Shown here: positions 1-9,079 of the stretch, one piece after another | Position numbering within the stretch: position 1 is the first letter of the stretch | Layout: the number at the start of each line of letters is the position of its first letter | Source of the DNA: Candidatus Zixiibacteriota bacterium | GTDB lineage: Bacteria; Zixibacteria; MSB-5A5; SM23-73-2 | DNA length: 64,000 nucleotides | Direction: 5' to 3' | Assembly: GCA_030615745.1 (NCBI GenBank) | Contig: JAUWYR010000002.1 | Location: 27,470 to 91,469 of the forward strand | Translations under genes and position numbers: made by a program | The notes under the pieces: model-generated | What the model was told of the DNA's origin: nothing | The model's input: the letters and a program-made list of their open reading frames with translations, nothing else | The model's database searches: none

Positions 1-784
<784 letters not shown>

Positions 785-920
785 ATATCTAATCTATTAA
801 GATTATACGTAAATAGCAAGTAAATTTTCTTTAATTTTTTGTATAAAAAATATCTGTCCTGCAGGGAAAAACAACCCCCTTCTGCCTAAAAATTAGAGCC
901 TTAAATTAAAAATCCATATC

Positions 921-970
921 TGCGTATGCCGAAGGTCAAGAGACATGCATCGGAGATCAAGAGATACGCA
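921..970. repeat. Interspersed repeat family A, copy between dnaN and dciA
   Basis: A 50-bp element bounded by the inverted heptamers TGCGTAT and ATACGCA. Inside are two related halves ending in TCAAGAGA. The first 20 bases or so recur at 29979 inside a gene. It lies in the gap where recF would be expected. Confidence 0.75.
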
Positions 971-972
971 TT

Positions 973-2118
973 CTACTCCACCAGCCTTAAAGGCATCAAA
1001 AGACAGAGATATTCCTCTCCCTCTTTTTGCGGAACAGAATATATAATTCCTGCAGATACAGAAGTGGACAGCTCAAAAGTTACCTTCTCTCCTTCCATCT
1101 GCTTCAAAACATCCAGCACATAGTTGGCGTTGTATCCTATCTCCATATCTTCCCCTGTATACTCACAGGGGATAGTCTCTTTTGCCTCACCCCCAAGATC
1201 AAAATTAACCGAGGATAGTTCTAAACTCCCTCCACTTGCCCCGGCACCCCTTTTTAAACCAAACTTGACTTGATGAGTCAAAGTATTTGACAAAATTGCA
1301 ACTCTTCTAACCGTGCTGGTTAAACTCTCTATATCTGCCACAAGTTTTTTGTCGTTATCCTTGGGTATAACCTGTTCAAAATTAGGATAAGGACCCTCAA
1401 TCAAACGTGAAGATAAAATAACATCCTCGAGAGAGAAAATGATATTATTCTCACCAAATATAATCCCCACATCATATTCTTCTTCACCGATGAATCTTGT
1501 CAGAAGGTTTAGAACTTTTGGTGGTATGATCACATCCTCATGCATACCTTTTAGCTTTTTATTAATCAAAGAGATCTTTGCCAACCTATGACCATCAGTT
1601 GCAACCATCTCCATCCTGTCTCCTTTGGTTCGCCACAATACTCCATTCAAAGCCGGGCGAGTCTCATCAGTTGATACTCCAAATATAGTCTTTCTGATTA
1701 AATTAGTTAGGTCAGCTCCGTTAATCTTTATCTGTTTGGCTAAGTTCACCTGGGGCAATTTTGGAAAATCATCTTTGGGAAGACCTGATATTTTGTAAAC
1801 TCCCTTTCCGAACTTGATCTCAACACGCGTATCAGTCGAACTCACCTCGATCTCTGTCTCAGGGGCTTCCCTCACAATATCTGCGAACACTTTTGCCGGA
1901 ATTGTTATATTCCCTAACTTCTTAACATTTACAGGTAGGGTCTTTATCACAAAAGTGTCCAGATCTGTAGCAGCTAACCTAAGTTTTCCAACACCTTTTG
2001 TATTATCAGTCTCAAGCAAAATATTTGACAATACTTGAAGCGTAGTCCTGGTTGGAACTACACTTAATACACTTTGGAGCGCTTGTAATAGTTCACTTTT
2101 TGCAACAGAGAATTTCAC
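973..2118 (-). CDS. dnaN: DNA polymerase III beta subunit (sliding clamp)
   Basis: A full-length clamp of 381 residues, close to the usual 365-380. The N-terminus MKFSVAKSELLQALQSVL, the middle TRPALNGVL and ATDGHRLA segments and the C-terminal LLMPLRLVE are typical of DnaN. The dimeric ring tethers the replicative polymerase to DNA. The start is a GTG at 2118, chosen because an excellent ribosome-binding site (AAGGAGGAT) lies just upstream. The gene is downstream of dnaA by 234 bp and is followed by a repeat instead of recF. Confidence 0.97.
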   Translation of the reverse strand: MKFSVAKSELLQALQSVLSVVPTRTTLQVLSNILLETDNTKGVGKLRLAATDLDTFVIKTLPVNVKKLGNITIPAKVFADIVREAPETEIEVSSTDTRVEIKFGKGVYKISGLPKDDFPKLPQVNLAKQIKINGADLTNLIRKTIFGVSTDETRPALNGVLWRTKGDRMEMVATDGHRLAKISLINKKLKGMHEDVIIPPKVLNLLTRFIGEEEYDVGIIFGENNIIFSLEDVILSSRLIEGPYPNFEQVIPKDNDKKLVADIESLTSTVRRVAILSNTLTHQVKFGLKRGAGASGGSLELSSVNFDLGGEAKETIPCEYTGEDMEIGYNANYVLDVLKQMEGEKVTFELSTSVSAGIIYSVPQKEGEEYLCLLMPLRLVE

Positions 2119-2352
2119 TTTATCCTCCTTATAATTTTAAATTTTTAACTTTAAATTTTAAATTAATAGTAATAGCTGTGTTAAAATGTTAACAAAGTAA
2201 TTCAATTTCCTTTAACTTTTTTTCTCATTTGAGATTAACTTCATCACCTGACAGTTTTTTTATGTTAATAAGATATTGAAATATATAACTTTTTTCAACA
2301 AGAATTAACTAATTCTATTTTTAAACAGACCTTCCACATTTTTTTAACCTAT

Positions 2353-3696
2353 TTATCCATATAAGGAATTTATAATTTCATCAACTTTAAGTTTGAAATC
2401 TTGGTCCTTTTTAATATTTTCTGCAACAAGATTACATGAGTGAATTACAGTTGAATGATCCCTTCCACCGAATTTAAGACCGATAGACTTCAAGGAGAAA
2501 TCAGTAAGATTTCTACAAAGATACATCGCCACCTGCCTGGCCCAGCAGATCTCCTGAGTCTTTCTTTTGGAACATAAAAGTTCTGGAGACAGCTTAAAAT
2601 ATTCACCGACCTTTTTCTGAATATCCTCAATCGATATTTTTTTACTCTCATTTCTTATAGTATCTTTCAAAACATCCTTTGCTAATTCCAAAGTAAGCTC
2701 TTTTTGGTGAAGAGAACAATAGGCTAAAAGGCGTATCAATGACCCCTCCAGTTCCCTTATATTGGAGGTTACATTGTCAGCTAAAAAACCAGCGACATCA
2801 TCAGGTATAGTTATATTATCAGACTCAGTTTTCTTTTTAATTATAGCTATTCTTGTTTCCAGATCAGGTGGTTGGATGTCGGTCACCAGACCCCAGCCGA
2901 ATCTTGAAAGAAGCCTCTCTTCTAATCCTTTGATCTCTTTGAGTGGTCGGTCTGAGGTTAAAACGATCTGCTTACTACTCTGGTATAGTGCATTAAATGT
3001 GTGGAAGAATTGAACCTGAGTGCTCTCCTTTCCGGTGAAGAACTGAATGTCGTCCAAAAGCAGGAGGTCCACACTTCGATAAAAATGGACAAAATCCTGA
3101 AGGGTTGATGCCCCAATTGATGATATGAAGTCGTTGGTGAACTTCTCGCTTGTGACATATAAAACCTTTGCATCTTTTTTAAAATCTTTCACAAAATGTC
3201 CAATAGCCTGAACCAGATGTGTCTTGCCCAAGCCAACACCTCCATAGATGTAAAGTGGGTTGAATTTGGTTTTTCCTGGGGCTTCAGCAACTGCCATAGC
3301 AGCCGCGTGTGCAAACTGATTGTTCTCCCCTACAACGAAGCTCTCAAAAGTGTATTTTGGATTTAAGATTGTGCTTTGCTCGGAAGATAGATTTAAATCC
3401 CTTTTTTTTGAATTAAAGGATATCTCTGTTTGATGACCTCCTAACTCATTTCTTATGCACAAAGATAGGTTCAATTTTTCATTAGTTATCTTTTGGACAG
3501 CTTCCTTTATCAAATGTGAATAATGTTCCTCAAGCCACTCAGCAACGAATTTGTTCGGGACTGCGACCTTCAAAGAACTGTCATTGCTTGGAAGCCCTTT
3601 AGTGGGCTTTAACCAGGTTAGAAAGCTTTGTCTCTTTATCTTGGTGCTCAAATAATTAAGACATTCATCCCAGATTTTCACACTGTCTATAGGCAT
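2353..3696 (-). CDS. dnaA: Chromosomal replication initiator DnaA
   Basis: A 447-residue DnaA. Domain I is at the N-terminus (about 1-80), followed by a short linker. The AAA+ domain starts near 114, with Walker A GGVGLGKT at about 152-159 and Walker B LLLLDD at about 211-216. The C-terminal DNA-binding domain carries the DnaA signature GGRDHSTVIHS at about 410-420. The protein binds DnaA boxes and opens the origin. The ATG at 3696 gives the expected N-terminus MPIDSVKIWDECL. Box-like TTTTCCACA sites lie just upstream and could serve the origin or autoregulation. Confidence 0.98.
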   Translation of the reverse strand: MPIDSVKIWDECLNYLSTKIKRQSFLTWLKPTKGLPSNDSSLKVAVPNKFVAEWLEEHYSHLIKEAVQKITNEKLNLSLCIRNELGGHQTEISFNSKKRDLNLSSEQSTILNPKYTFESFVVGENNQFAHAAAMAVAEAPGKTKFNPLYIYGGVGLGKTHLVQAIGHFVKDFKKDAKVLYVTSEKFTNDFISSIGASTLQDFVHFYRSVDLLLLDDIQFFTGKESTQVQFFHTFNALYQSSKQIVLTSDRPLKEIKGLEERLLSRFGWGLVTDIQPPDLETRIAIIKKKTESDNITIPDDVAGFLADNVTSNIRELEGSLIRLLAYCSLHQKELTLELAKDVLKDTIRNESKKISIEDIQKKVGEYFKLSPELLCSKRKTQEICWARQVAMYLCRNLTDFSLKSIGLKFGGRDHSTVIHSCNLVAENIKKDQDFKLKVDEIINSLYG

Positions 3697-4313
3697 AGCG
3701 AACTTCTTTTAAAGTTAAACTTAAATATCGACACCTTTTCCACAATTGTGGGGAAAAGATAACTCTTTTATTTACATATAATTAGGTGATTCTATTTAGA
3801 AAAATAAAAAGTTTTCCACAAAAGAGTTACAAATCAGGCAAATTTTATCTTTTGTGGCACAACCACTTAAAAAACCACCCTCGACTTTCCACATCTTATT
3901 AACAGACTTTAACTTACACTCATCTTTTCACAAAGGTAAATCCGAAAAAACTTTTGTCAAGAGATTTTATTAAATTACTTTAAAAAAATTTTAACCTTTT
4001 AAGAAAACAACTGTTAGAAAGCCCACGAAAAAATATTTAAATAAAAACATTTTCACTTTTAAAAAATTCAAAAAAAAGAAAAAACCCAATCCATCTTCTT
4101 AGAAATTAAAATGATATAGTTTTGGCTTTTCAAAACATTATTAATATAACTAATAAAGCTTCATTTTCAAAACTCCATTAAAAGAGTTTTTTCGATTTTG
4201 CTGATTAGAGTATCTCCATTGTGCAGAGAGCACTTACATCGTCCCTCTCTGGTTCGAATTCCGAGCTCGTCGAGTATTAGTTGGATGCTTATCAGATTTT
4301 TTAGTTTTCTAAA
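3697..4313. other. AT-rich intergenic region upstream of dnaA; candidate oriC
   Basis: No gene was found in about 600 bp. The stretch is very AT-rich and holds several DnaA-box-like sites: TTTTCCACA at 3736 and 3812, CTTTCCACA at 3885, TTTTCACA near 3925, and a partly inverted TGTGGGGAAAA at 3747. Gene direction diverges around this interval: dnaA, dnaN and gyrB go left, and rpmH onward goes right. That fits an origin. The boxes are imperfect, and a second pair of perfect boxes lies near 20.1-20.2 kb, so the origin call is an inference. Confidence 0.5.
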
Positions 4314-4478
4314 TCAATCTTCATTCAAAATCTGTTTGATCTGCGAGATAATCACAGGTTTCATTTTCTCGATCTTATCCCGCAAGTTTTTTTCTTCTTC
4401 CAGGTCATCGTAATTGGGAACAAAGGTCACTTTATAGCCATTTTCTTCTTTAGTGACGGGAATCTGCAGAATAGCCAT
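4314..4478 (-). CDS. Small protein of unknown function (54 residues)
   Basis: A short minus-strand gene with an ATG at 4478 preceded by a good ribosome-binding site (GGGAGGTGAAAG). It starts just after the DUF5659 gene ends and appears coupled to it. The product begins MAILQIPVTKEENGYKVTFV, then has an acidic Asp/Glu-rich patch and a lysine-rich tail ending QILNED. I do not recognise a family. The spacing, the ribosome-binding site and the lack of an overlapping gene support it being real. It belongs to a three-gene group inserted between dnaA and rpmH. Confidence 0.6.
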   Translation of the reverse strand: MAILQIPVTKEENGYKVTFVPNYDDLEEEKNLRDKIEKMKPVIISQIKQILNED

Positions 4479-4481
4479 CTT

Positions 4482-4745
4482 TCACCTCCCTTCTTTTGTT
4501 TTTTGCTTTAATTTTTGAACCACAAAAGTTGCTGATTTCAGGGATTGGAATGCCTCAAAAAGTCTTATTGTGGAGACAGTTTGTGATCCGTTGTAGAATC
4601 CCAGGATTACCTCTTGGGAGGGAGCAGGTTCAAAAATGAAGGTCTTTCGACCCGCTCCATTATCTTGGATATCCTTGAGAGTGGAATATCCTGAGGCGAT
4701 TAAAAAAGAAGCGAAAAACAAGTCGGTGGTCTCGTAATGGTTCAT
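4482..4745 (-). CDS. DUF5659-like protein
   Basis: An 87-residue protein reading MNHYETTDLFFASFLIASGY at its start, then a phenylalanine-rich strand (GRKTFIFEP) and the segment ILGFYNGSQTVSTIRLFEAF followed by SLKSATF. This order (TTD-L-aa-L, FxF, YxN, ALRSLKS) resembles DUF5659, small proteins of unknown role often found in accessory or mobile regions. It reads on toward the 54-residue gene. No strong ribosome-binding site is visible before the ATG. An intrinsic terminator separates it from the larger gene upstream. Confidence 0.6.
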   Translation of the reverse strand: MNHYETTDLFFASFLIASGYSTLKDIQDNGAGRKTFIFEPAPSQEVILGFYNGSQTVSTIRLFEAFQSLKSATFVVQKLKQKTKEGR

Positions 4746-4797
4746 ATCATCTTTTGTTTTTCTTCATCACGTTCATCCTGCTTTCAAAAACAAAAAA

Positions 4798-4829
4798 TCC
4801 CTGTAAAGATTTTATAATCCTTACAGGGA
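4798..4829 (-). terminator. Intrinsic terminator after the 354-residue gene
   Basis: A 14-bp stem with one mismatch (TCCCTGTAAAGATT against AATCCTTACAGGGA) and a TTAT loop. On the minus strand it is followed by TTTTTTG and TTTTT, so it should end transcription of the gene at 4908-5972. Confidence 0.75.
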
Positions 4830-4907
4830 AAAATCTATAGCCCCTCTTGTGAAAAGTCAAAGACGCTACAAGATTCTTAGAGAATCCCCAGGAAAATCAA
4901 ACTGCTT

Positions 4908-5972
4908 TTATATTTCCTCCTTTTCGACCTTGTCAAATGCCATGAAAGGATATCTGCGACTGCCTTTCACCTTTGGCACCATTACCATGTTCTTAATGTC
5001 CTTTTCCATCCGCTTTATTGCCTTCTTTATGACATCCACAAAAGGAACCGGAGATTTCATCACCTTTCCTCTTTCGTTTCTGCTCTGGCCAGTGATATAA
5101 AAGCTTCTCTCATCTTCAAAGTCCTGTGCGTATTTTGGAGACAGAAAACCAGATTTTACTTCTCTAATCAAGGCAAAATCATCTAACTCTTTCCCTTTCC
5201 TATCTTCTTTGCTGATCTCTTTCTTAATTCCTCTGATAACCAACAAATCGATATCTTCAGGATGCAATTCAGCCCAGATTTTGGCTATTTCTGATGGTCT
5301 GAGTTTGCACTCTTTAGCCAAATCGTACCAACACAAATCTCTATTAAAATTTGTTCTACCTTCCCTTTTGCCCCAGAACTCATTTTGCAATTCCTCAATT
5401 CTTTTCCATTTCGCTCGAATATCTTCGAGCGTTGTCCACTCGTTTATACGTATCTCAAGCCATATTCGCCCCGTTTCGTCGTTCCAAGTATACCTAATTT
5501 CTGCAGGATCGCTCAGATAAATAGACAAAGAATCGATCTTTCCGTCCCACCTGTGACCGATATCCCAACGTCTGCAGAAGTCTTCCCATTTGAAAGTGTA
5601 TTGTTGAAACACTATACCTTTGTTCCAAATCCTTTCATGCAAATTCCTAGGGTTGTAATACTGTTGACAGTCTAGATCTTCAGCGTCTTTAAAATATCTG
5701 TCCTTTGGCTTCCGGCCTCTGCATTTCCTGGTCTTGGGATAGTCTAATCTTAGCCATAGATTCTCTTCAGACTCTTCTTCGAGTTTCTCCCTATAGCGCA
5801 AATCATAGTGAAACTTCTTCAATTCAAAAAAAGTGCCTCCTCCCAATCTCTTGGCAATCCCCTTTAATTCCTCCAGAAATGTCTTATTTCTTGCTAACAA
5901 CTCCGCCCGTTGAACTCTTTTATCAGAGATTTGGCGATGTTTTTCCAATATCTTCTTTACTTTCTCGTCCAC
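4908..5972 (-). CDS. Hypothetical protein in the dnaA-rpmH gap
   Basis: A 354-residue protein that I do not recognise. It is highly charged and rich in Trp and Tyr. A helical Lys/Arg/Glu-rich N-terminus (about 1-75) is followed by a basic patch KTRKCRGRKPKDRYF. In the middle, the segment CWYDLAKECKLRPSEIAKIW looks like a helix-turn-helix. The C-terminal part has lysine-rich helices. No signal peptide or membrane segment is evident. The start at 5972 is the first ATG. It has its own terminator at 4798-4829. Its place between dnaA and rpmH, next to a DUF5659 gene, suggests an accessory insertion. A DNA-binding role is only a guess. Confidence 0.65.
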   Translation of the reverse strand: MDEKVKKILEKHRQISDKRVQRAELLARNKTFLEELKGIAKRLGGGTFFELKKFHYDLRYREKLEEESEENLWLRLDYPKTRKCRGRKPKDRYFKDAEDLDCQQYYNPRNLHERIWNKGIVFQQYTFKWEDFCRRWDIGHRWDGKIDSLSIYLSDPAEIRYTWNDETGRIWLEIRINEWTTLEDIRAKWKRIEELQNEFWGKREGRTNFNRDLCWYDLAKECKLRPSEIAKIWAELHPEDIDLLVIRGIKKEISKEDRKGKELDDFALIREVKSGFLSPKYAQDFEDERSFYITGQSRNERGKVMKSPVPFVDVIKKAIKRMEKDIKNMVMVPKVKGSRRYPFMAFDKVEKEEI

Positions 5973-6329
5973 CTTTTCCTCACATTTTCAATACCAAAAT
6001 ATAGCAATTCAAAACCCAAAAATCAACTAAATTTGTTGAAGTGACCGACCTATTTTCCCATAAAAAGAGAACAAGGCGAAAGCATAATCCCAAAAATCGC
6101 CTTTGGAAAATCTAAGGATAAGACACACAAAGGGGTTCCTTTGTCCCTGTTGATAGGGGTATGGGGTGGGCATACCCCCTACCCCCCTGTTTCAATTTTG
6201 TTTCAAATCCACTTATGTTTTCTTACGTTTTTATGGGTTATGGTGGGTTCAGTGAATATAAGCTATCTTATGTCTTTCTTTCTAACAGCAAGCAATTCGA
6301 GAACTTGAGATGCCCCCCCTTAATTTTCC
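5973..6329. other. Non-coding stretch left of rpmH with a G/C-block hairpin
   Basis: No gene seen. At about 6155-6190 a run of G blocks is followed by a run of C blocks (GGGGTATGGGGTGGGC then ACCCCCTACCCCCC). They can pair as a long hairpin and stand out against the AT-rich background. Confidence 0.45.
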
Positions 6330-6357
6330 TTGACTAAAAAATTGAATGTTTTATTTT
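6330..6357 (+). promoter_or_regulatory. Probable promoter of the rpmH operon
   Basis: TTGACT at 6330-6335 and TATTTT at 6352-6357 with a 16-bp spacer, ending 28 bp before the rpmH ATG. A good ribosome-binding site (AAAAGGAGATGAAAG) follows. Confidence 0.5.
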
Positions 6358-6385
6358 AACTTTCGTAGTCAAAAGGAGATGAAAG

Positions 6386-6538
6386 ATGAAAAGAACTTAT
6401 CAACCTTCGAGGATCAAAAGGCTTAGAGACCATGGGTTCAGAAAAAGGATGTCAACCAAAGGGGGAAGGAAAATCTTGAATAGAAGAAGGGCTAAAAAAA
6501 GAAAGAGACTCACTGTCCAAGTCACCACAAAAAGATGA
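6386..6538 (+). CDS. rpmH: 50S ribosomal protein L34
   Basis: A 50-residue, extremely basic protein beginning [20 protein letters not shown], continuing [20 protein letters not shown], the hallmark of L34. It has the family's usual length plus a short C-terminal tail (LTVQVTTKR). It is the first gene of the origin-right operon. Its stop codon overlaps the ATG of rnpA, so the two are translationally coupled, as in most bacteria. The ribosome-binding site AAGGAG lies seven bases upstream. Confidence 0.97.
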   Translation: MKRTYQPSRIKRLRDHGFRKRMSTKGGRKILNRRRAKKRKRLTVQVTTKR

Positions 6539-6906
6539 TGAAATCCGAAGGATTCATAGAAAAAGAGGGCTTTCCTAAAGAGATAAGGATTAAAAAGGAT
6601 TTAGAATTCAAAGAGGTCATAAAAAAAGGGGAAAAGAAAATTGGAGAAAAATTAATTTTATTCATACTTAAAAAAGATAACACTTCTTTGAAGTTTGGTA
6701 TAAGGGTCGACAAAACCATTAAAAAAGCTACGAAAAGAAACAGAATAAAAAGGATTATAAGGGAGATTCTGAGAAAGAGCAAGGATAAATTTTTACCTGG
6801 TGAGAGGGTAGTGATTGTCTATAAATCTTTGGAAGAAAACGTAAAATTAAAAGAGCTTCAAAAAGATTTCGATAATTTAGTCGGTATCGATCAAGAGATG
6901 AGATGA
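6535..6906 (+). CDS. rnpA: Ribonuclease P protein component
   Basis: A 123-residue basic protein. It has the RnpA start [16 protein letters not shown] and the RNA-binding signature [14 protein letters not shown] at about 67-80. It assists the catalytic RNA in processing tRNA 5' ends. Both ends are unusual. The N-terminal MKSEGFIE is encoded by a family B repeat (6544-6560), and the C-terminal VGIDQEM by a family A repeat (6881-6899). So this small essential protein is capped on both sides by repeat-derived residues. It overlaps rpmH upstream and yidD downstream. Confidence 0.95.
   Translation: MMKSEGFIEKEGFPKEIRIKKDLEFKEVIKKGEKKIGEKLILFILKKDNTSLKFGIRVDKTIKKATKRNRIKRIIREILRKSKDKFLPGERVVIVYKSLEENVKLKELQKDFDNLVGIDQEMR
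6544..6560. repeat. Interspersed repeat family B, rnpA N-terminus
   Basis: TCCGAAGGATTCATAGA, matching the copy at 764 over nearly its whole length. It is translated in frame as SEGFIE. Confidence 0.65.
6881..6899. repeat. Interspersed repeat family A, exact 19-mer, rnpA C-terminus
   Basis: TCGGTATCGATCAAGAGAT, identical at 7153, 30012 and 39543. It encodes the last residues of RnpA. Confidence 0.85.
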
Positions 6907-7136
6907 GAAATTTTAAATTTAAAAAAGCCTTGATGGTTTTTATTATTACATTGATAAAGTTTTATCAGATAAGCTTTAGATTCCTTTTTCCCCCCAGCTG
7001 TAGGTTTTATCCATCTTGCTCCGAGTACTCTATTTCAGCTTTGAAAAAATATGGTTTTTTAAAGGGAGGGTGGCTGGTGGTAAAAAGAATCATCAGGTGT
7101 AATCCCTTTAATCCGGGCGGATATGACCCAGTATAA
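6903..7136 (+). CDS. yidD: Membrane protein insertion efficiency factor YidD
   Basis: A 77-residue protein with the YidD pattern: an amphipathic N-terminus, then [22 protein letters not shown], then [22 protein letters not shown]. The three cysteines and the [12 protein letters not shown] end are diagnostic. It is thought to act at the inner membrane with YidC. The ATG overlaps the rnpA stop (ATGA), and yidC follows 33 bp later, so the order rpmH-rnpA-yidD-yidC is intact. Confidence 0.95.
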   Translation: MRNFKFKKALMVFIITLIKFYQISFRFLFPPSCRFYPSCSEYSISALKKYGFLKGGWLVVKRIIRCNPFNPGGYDPV

Positions 7137-7152
7137 ATTTTTAAGATAAAAA

Positions 7153-7171
7153 TCGGTATCGATCAAGAGAT
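7153..7171. repeat. Interspersed repeat family A, exact 19-mer, at the yidC start codon
   Basis: TCGGTATCGATCAAGAGAT. Its last two bases are the first two of the yidC ATG, so the repeat replaces the normal ribosome-binding region. Confidence 0.85.
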
Positions 7172-8831
7172 GGACAGAAGAACCCTTTTAGCTTTTATAT
7201 TAATCGGACTTATTTTAGTCCTTTACCCTTTATATGTCGACCTTATCACTGGCGGGAAAAAAAGGACCTTGCCAGAAAGAAAAGATAGGGTCGAGTATGA
7301 TACCACCAGTGCTGTCATAGACACATTTCCCGGAGAAGAGATCGCTGAAAGGGAGTTAGCTTTCCCTTTTGTGGAAGATACATCTTTGGAGGAGAAAAAA
7401 GTTTTGGTCGAAACCGATCTATACGAGGCTGAGTTTACTACCAGAGGGGGTAACCTTGTTCGCTTTATCCTCAAAAAATATAAGTATTCAGATGATAGTA
7501 ATATCCAGCTTGTTCCTCAAAATCGATTCGAAGCTTTAAACATTGAATTTCCAGATGCGGGGATTGATTTCTCAAATTTGGTTTTTCAGGTCGAAAAAGA
7601 AAATGTCTTTGTGAATGAAATAAACCTAAAAGATTCTTTAGTATTCATACACAAGACTTTTGATGGCGTTCTTTTTAAAAAAAGTTTCATTTTTTACCAT
7701 AATAAATACCATATTGACTTAGAGTTCGAAAGCTCTGGTCTTGATATGGGAAGGCACTATCTTTTGAGCTGGAAGCCCGGGCTACAGGTTACCGAGAAAA
7801 ATTTCAAGGAAGATTTGGGACATTTTGCAGCTTACGCCAAGATGGGAGATGAAATAGCTAAAATAAACAAATTCAGACAGCCTAAGGGTTCTTCTGTTGG
7901 AATTTTAGATGAGTCTCGTTCTGGAAAGACCAAATGGATTGTAACCAGAAGTAAATACTTTTTAGCTTCGATCATACCTACATCGAAGGTTGCCTCTGGT
8001 TTTGTGGCTAAAGGGGAAAGGGAAAGAGAAGTTGAGGATGATGTCACTCTGGAAAGCAAAAGAATAGGGGTAGCTTTAAAGATGCCTATAGAACAGAGAG
8101 ACTATTTGAAAGATAGCTTTGTGGTTTATATTGGTCCACTCGATTATCATATTTTAAAAGGGTATAAGATTGGACTGGAAAATATCGTGGATTTGGGCTG
8201 GAAAATCATTCGTCCGTTTTCTATTTTTGTTTTGTGGATTTTTTCAAATCTTTTTAAGATCTTAGGTAATTATGGACTGGTGATTATCTTTTTCACTTTG
8301 GGGATGAAGGTTTTGTTTCATCCTTTGACTCGTAAATCGGTCAAAGCCACCCATAAGATGCAGGAGATTCAGCCCCTTATGGCTCAGCTTAAGGAGAGAT
8401 ATAAAAAAGACCCTCAGAGGCTCAATAAGGAGATGATGAAGCTTTACAAGGAGCGAGGGGTCAATCCTCTTGGGGGGTGTTTGCCCCTTATTTTCCAGAT
8501 GCCTTTATTCTATTCTCTTTTTGTGGTCTGCAGGAGCACAATTGAGTTAAGAGGAGCTAAATTTATTTTCTGGTTAAAAGACCTCTCCCAGATGGACCCC
8601 TATTATGTTCTTCCTATTGTGATGGCTGTTACGATGTTTTTGCAACAGAAGATGACCATAAAAGACCCGAAGCAGATGGCTTTGGTCTATTTTATGCCCA
8701 TTTTGTTCTTTTTTATGTTCAAAAGTTTTCCCGCGGGGCTGACTTTGTACTGGACCTTTTTTAATATATTTTCCCTTGTCGAACAGTATTATATAAAATG
8801 GAAGACCAAGCCTCAGCCAGCTCCAGTGTAA
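7170..8831 (+). CDS. yidC: Membrane protein insertase YidC
   Basis: A 553-residue insertase of the Gram-negative type. A first membrane segment (about 5-24) is followed by a large periplasmic beta domain (about 60-330). The conserved Oxa1 core in the C-terminal third has several membrane helices, with the segments NYGLVIIFFTLGMKVLFHPL, RGVNPLGGCLPLIFQMPLF and PAGLTLYWTFFNIFSLVEQY. It inserts and folds inner-membrane proteins alone or with SecYEG. The big periplasmic domain argues for a diderm cell. The ATG at 7170 is inside a family A repeat, and no purine-rich ribosome-binding site other than the repeat's own AAGAGA is visible. Confidence 0.97.
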   Translation: MDRRTLLAFILIGLILVLYPLYVDLITGGKKRTLPERKDRVEYDTTSAVIDTFPGEEIAERELAFPFVEDTSLEEKKVLVETDLYEAEFTTRGGNLVRFILKKYKYSDDSNIQLVPQNRFEALNIEFPDAGIDFSNLVFQVEKENVFVNEINLKDSLVFIHKTFDGVLFKKSFIFYHNKYHIDLEFESSGLDMGRHYLLSWKPGLQVTEKNFKEDLGHFAAYAKMGDEIAKINKFRQPKGSSVGILDESRSGKTKWIVTRSKYFLASIIPTSKVASGFVAKGEREREVEDDVTLESKRIGVALKMPIEQRDYLKDSFVVYIGPLDYHILKGYKIGLENIVDLGWKIIRPFSIFVLWIFSNLFKILGNYGLVIIFFTLGMKVLFHPLTRKSVKATHKMQEIQPLMAQLKERYKKDPQRLNKEMMKLYKERGVNPLGGCLPLIFQMPLFYSLFVVCRSTIELRGAKFIFWLKDLSQMDPYYVLPIVMAVTMFLQQKMTIKDPKQMALVYFMPILFFFMFKSFPAGLTLYWTFFNIFSLVEQYYIKWKTKPQPAPV

Positions 8832-8841
8832 TTACAAGGAA

Positions 8842-9048
8842 ATGAAAGAGTCTTTTAGTTATATTTCCCAAAAAGATGATACCATAGTGGCTATAAGCAC
8901 CCCATTAGGCACAGGTGGATTAGGTGTTGTCAGAATCAGCGGCAAAGAAACATTTTCTATAGCTGTGCTCCTGCTGGATGTTATCATCCAGCAGGACGGG
9001 AAGACGGATGATAACATCCGTCCAAGAGCAGAGATTTTGGGATATTAA
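8842..9048 (+). pseudogene. Truncated duplicate of the mnmE 5' end
   Basis: The first 40 or so codons ([30 protein letters not shown]) match the start of the intact mnmE at 10228 ([31 protein letters not shown]). The two are clearly related at DNA level but diverged. After the match the reading frame runs into two hairpins (8970-9022) and stops after LGY, so no GTPase domain remains. It sits right after yidC, where mnmE belongs. The simplest reading is a partial duplication or gene replacement that also brought in the radical SAM gene between the two copies. Confidence 0.85.
8970..9022. repeat. Twin hairpin element breaking the mnmE stub
   Basis: Two adjacent perfect hairpins: CCTGCTGGATG-TTAT-CATCCAGCAGG, then GACGGATG-ATAA-CATCCGTC. 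Their cores GGATGTTATCATCC and GGATGATAACATCC are reverse complements of each other, so the whole element is itself an inverted repeat. Confidence 0.8.
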
Positions 9049-9079
9049 AAGACTGGAATTTGATTGAAGGGATAAATAA

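Noticed and set aside
4240..4272. A tRNA-like T-arm (GGTTCGAATTCC) upstream of the 54-residue gene
   Set aside because: No matching acceptor stem or complete D and anticodon arms could be fitted. At best it is a tRNA scrap.
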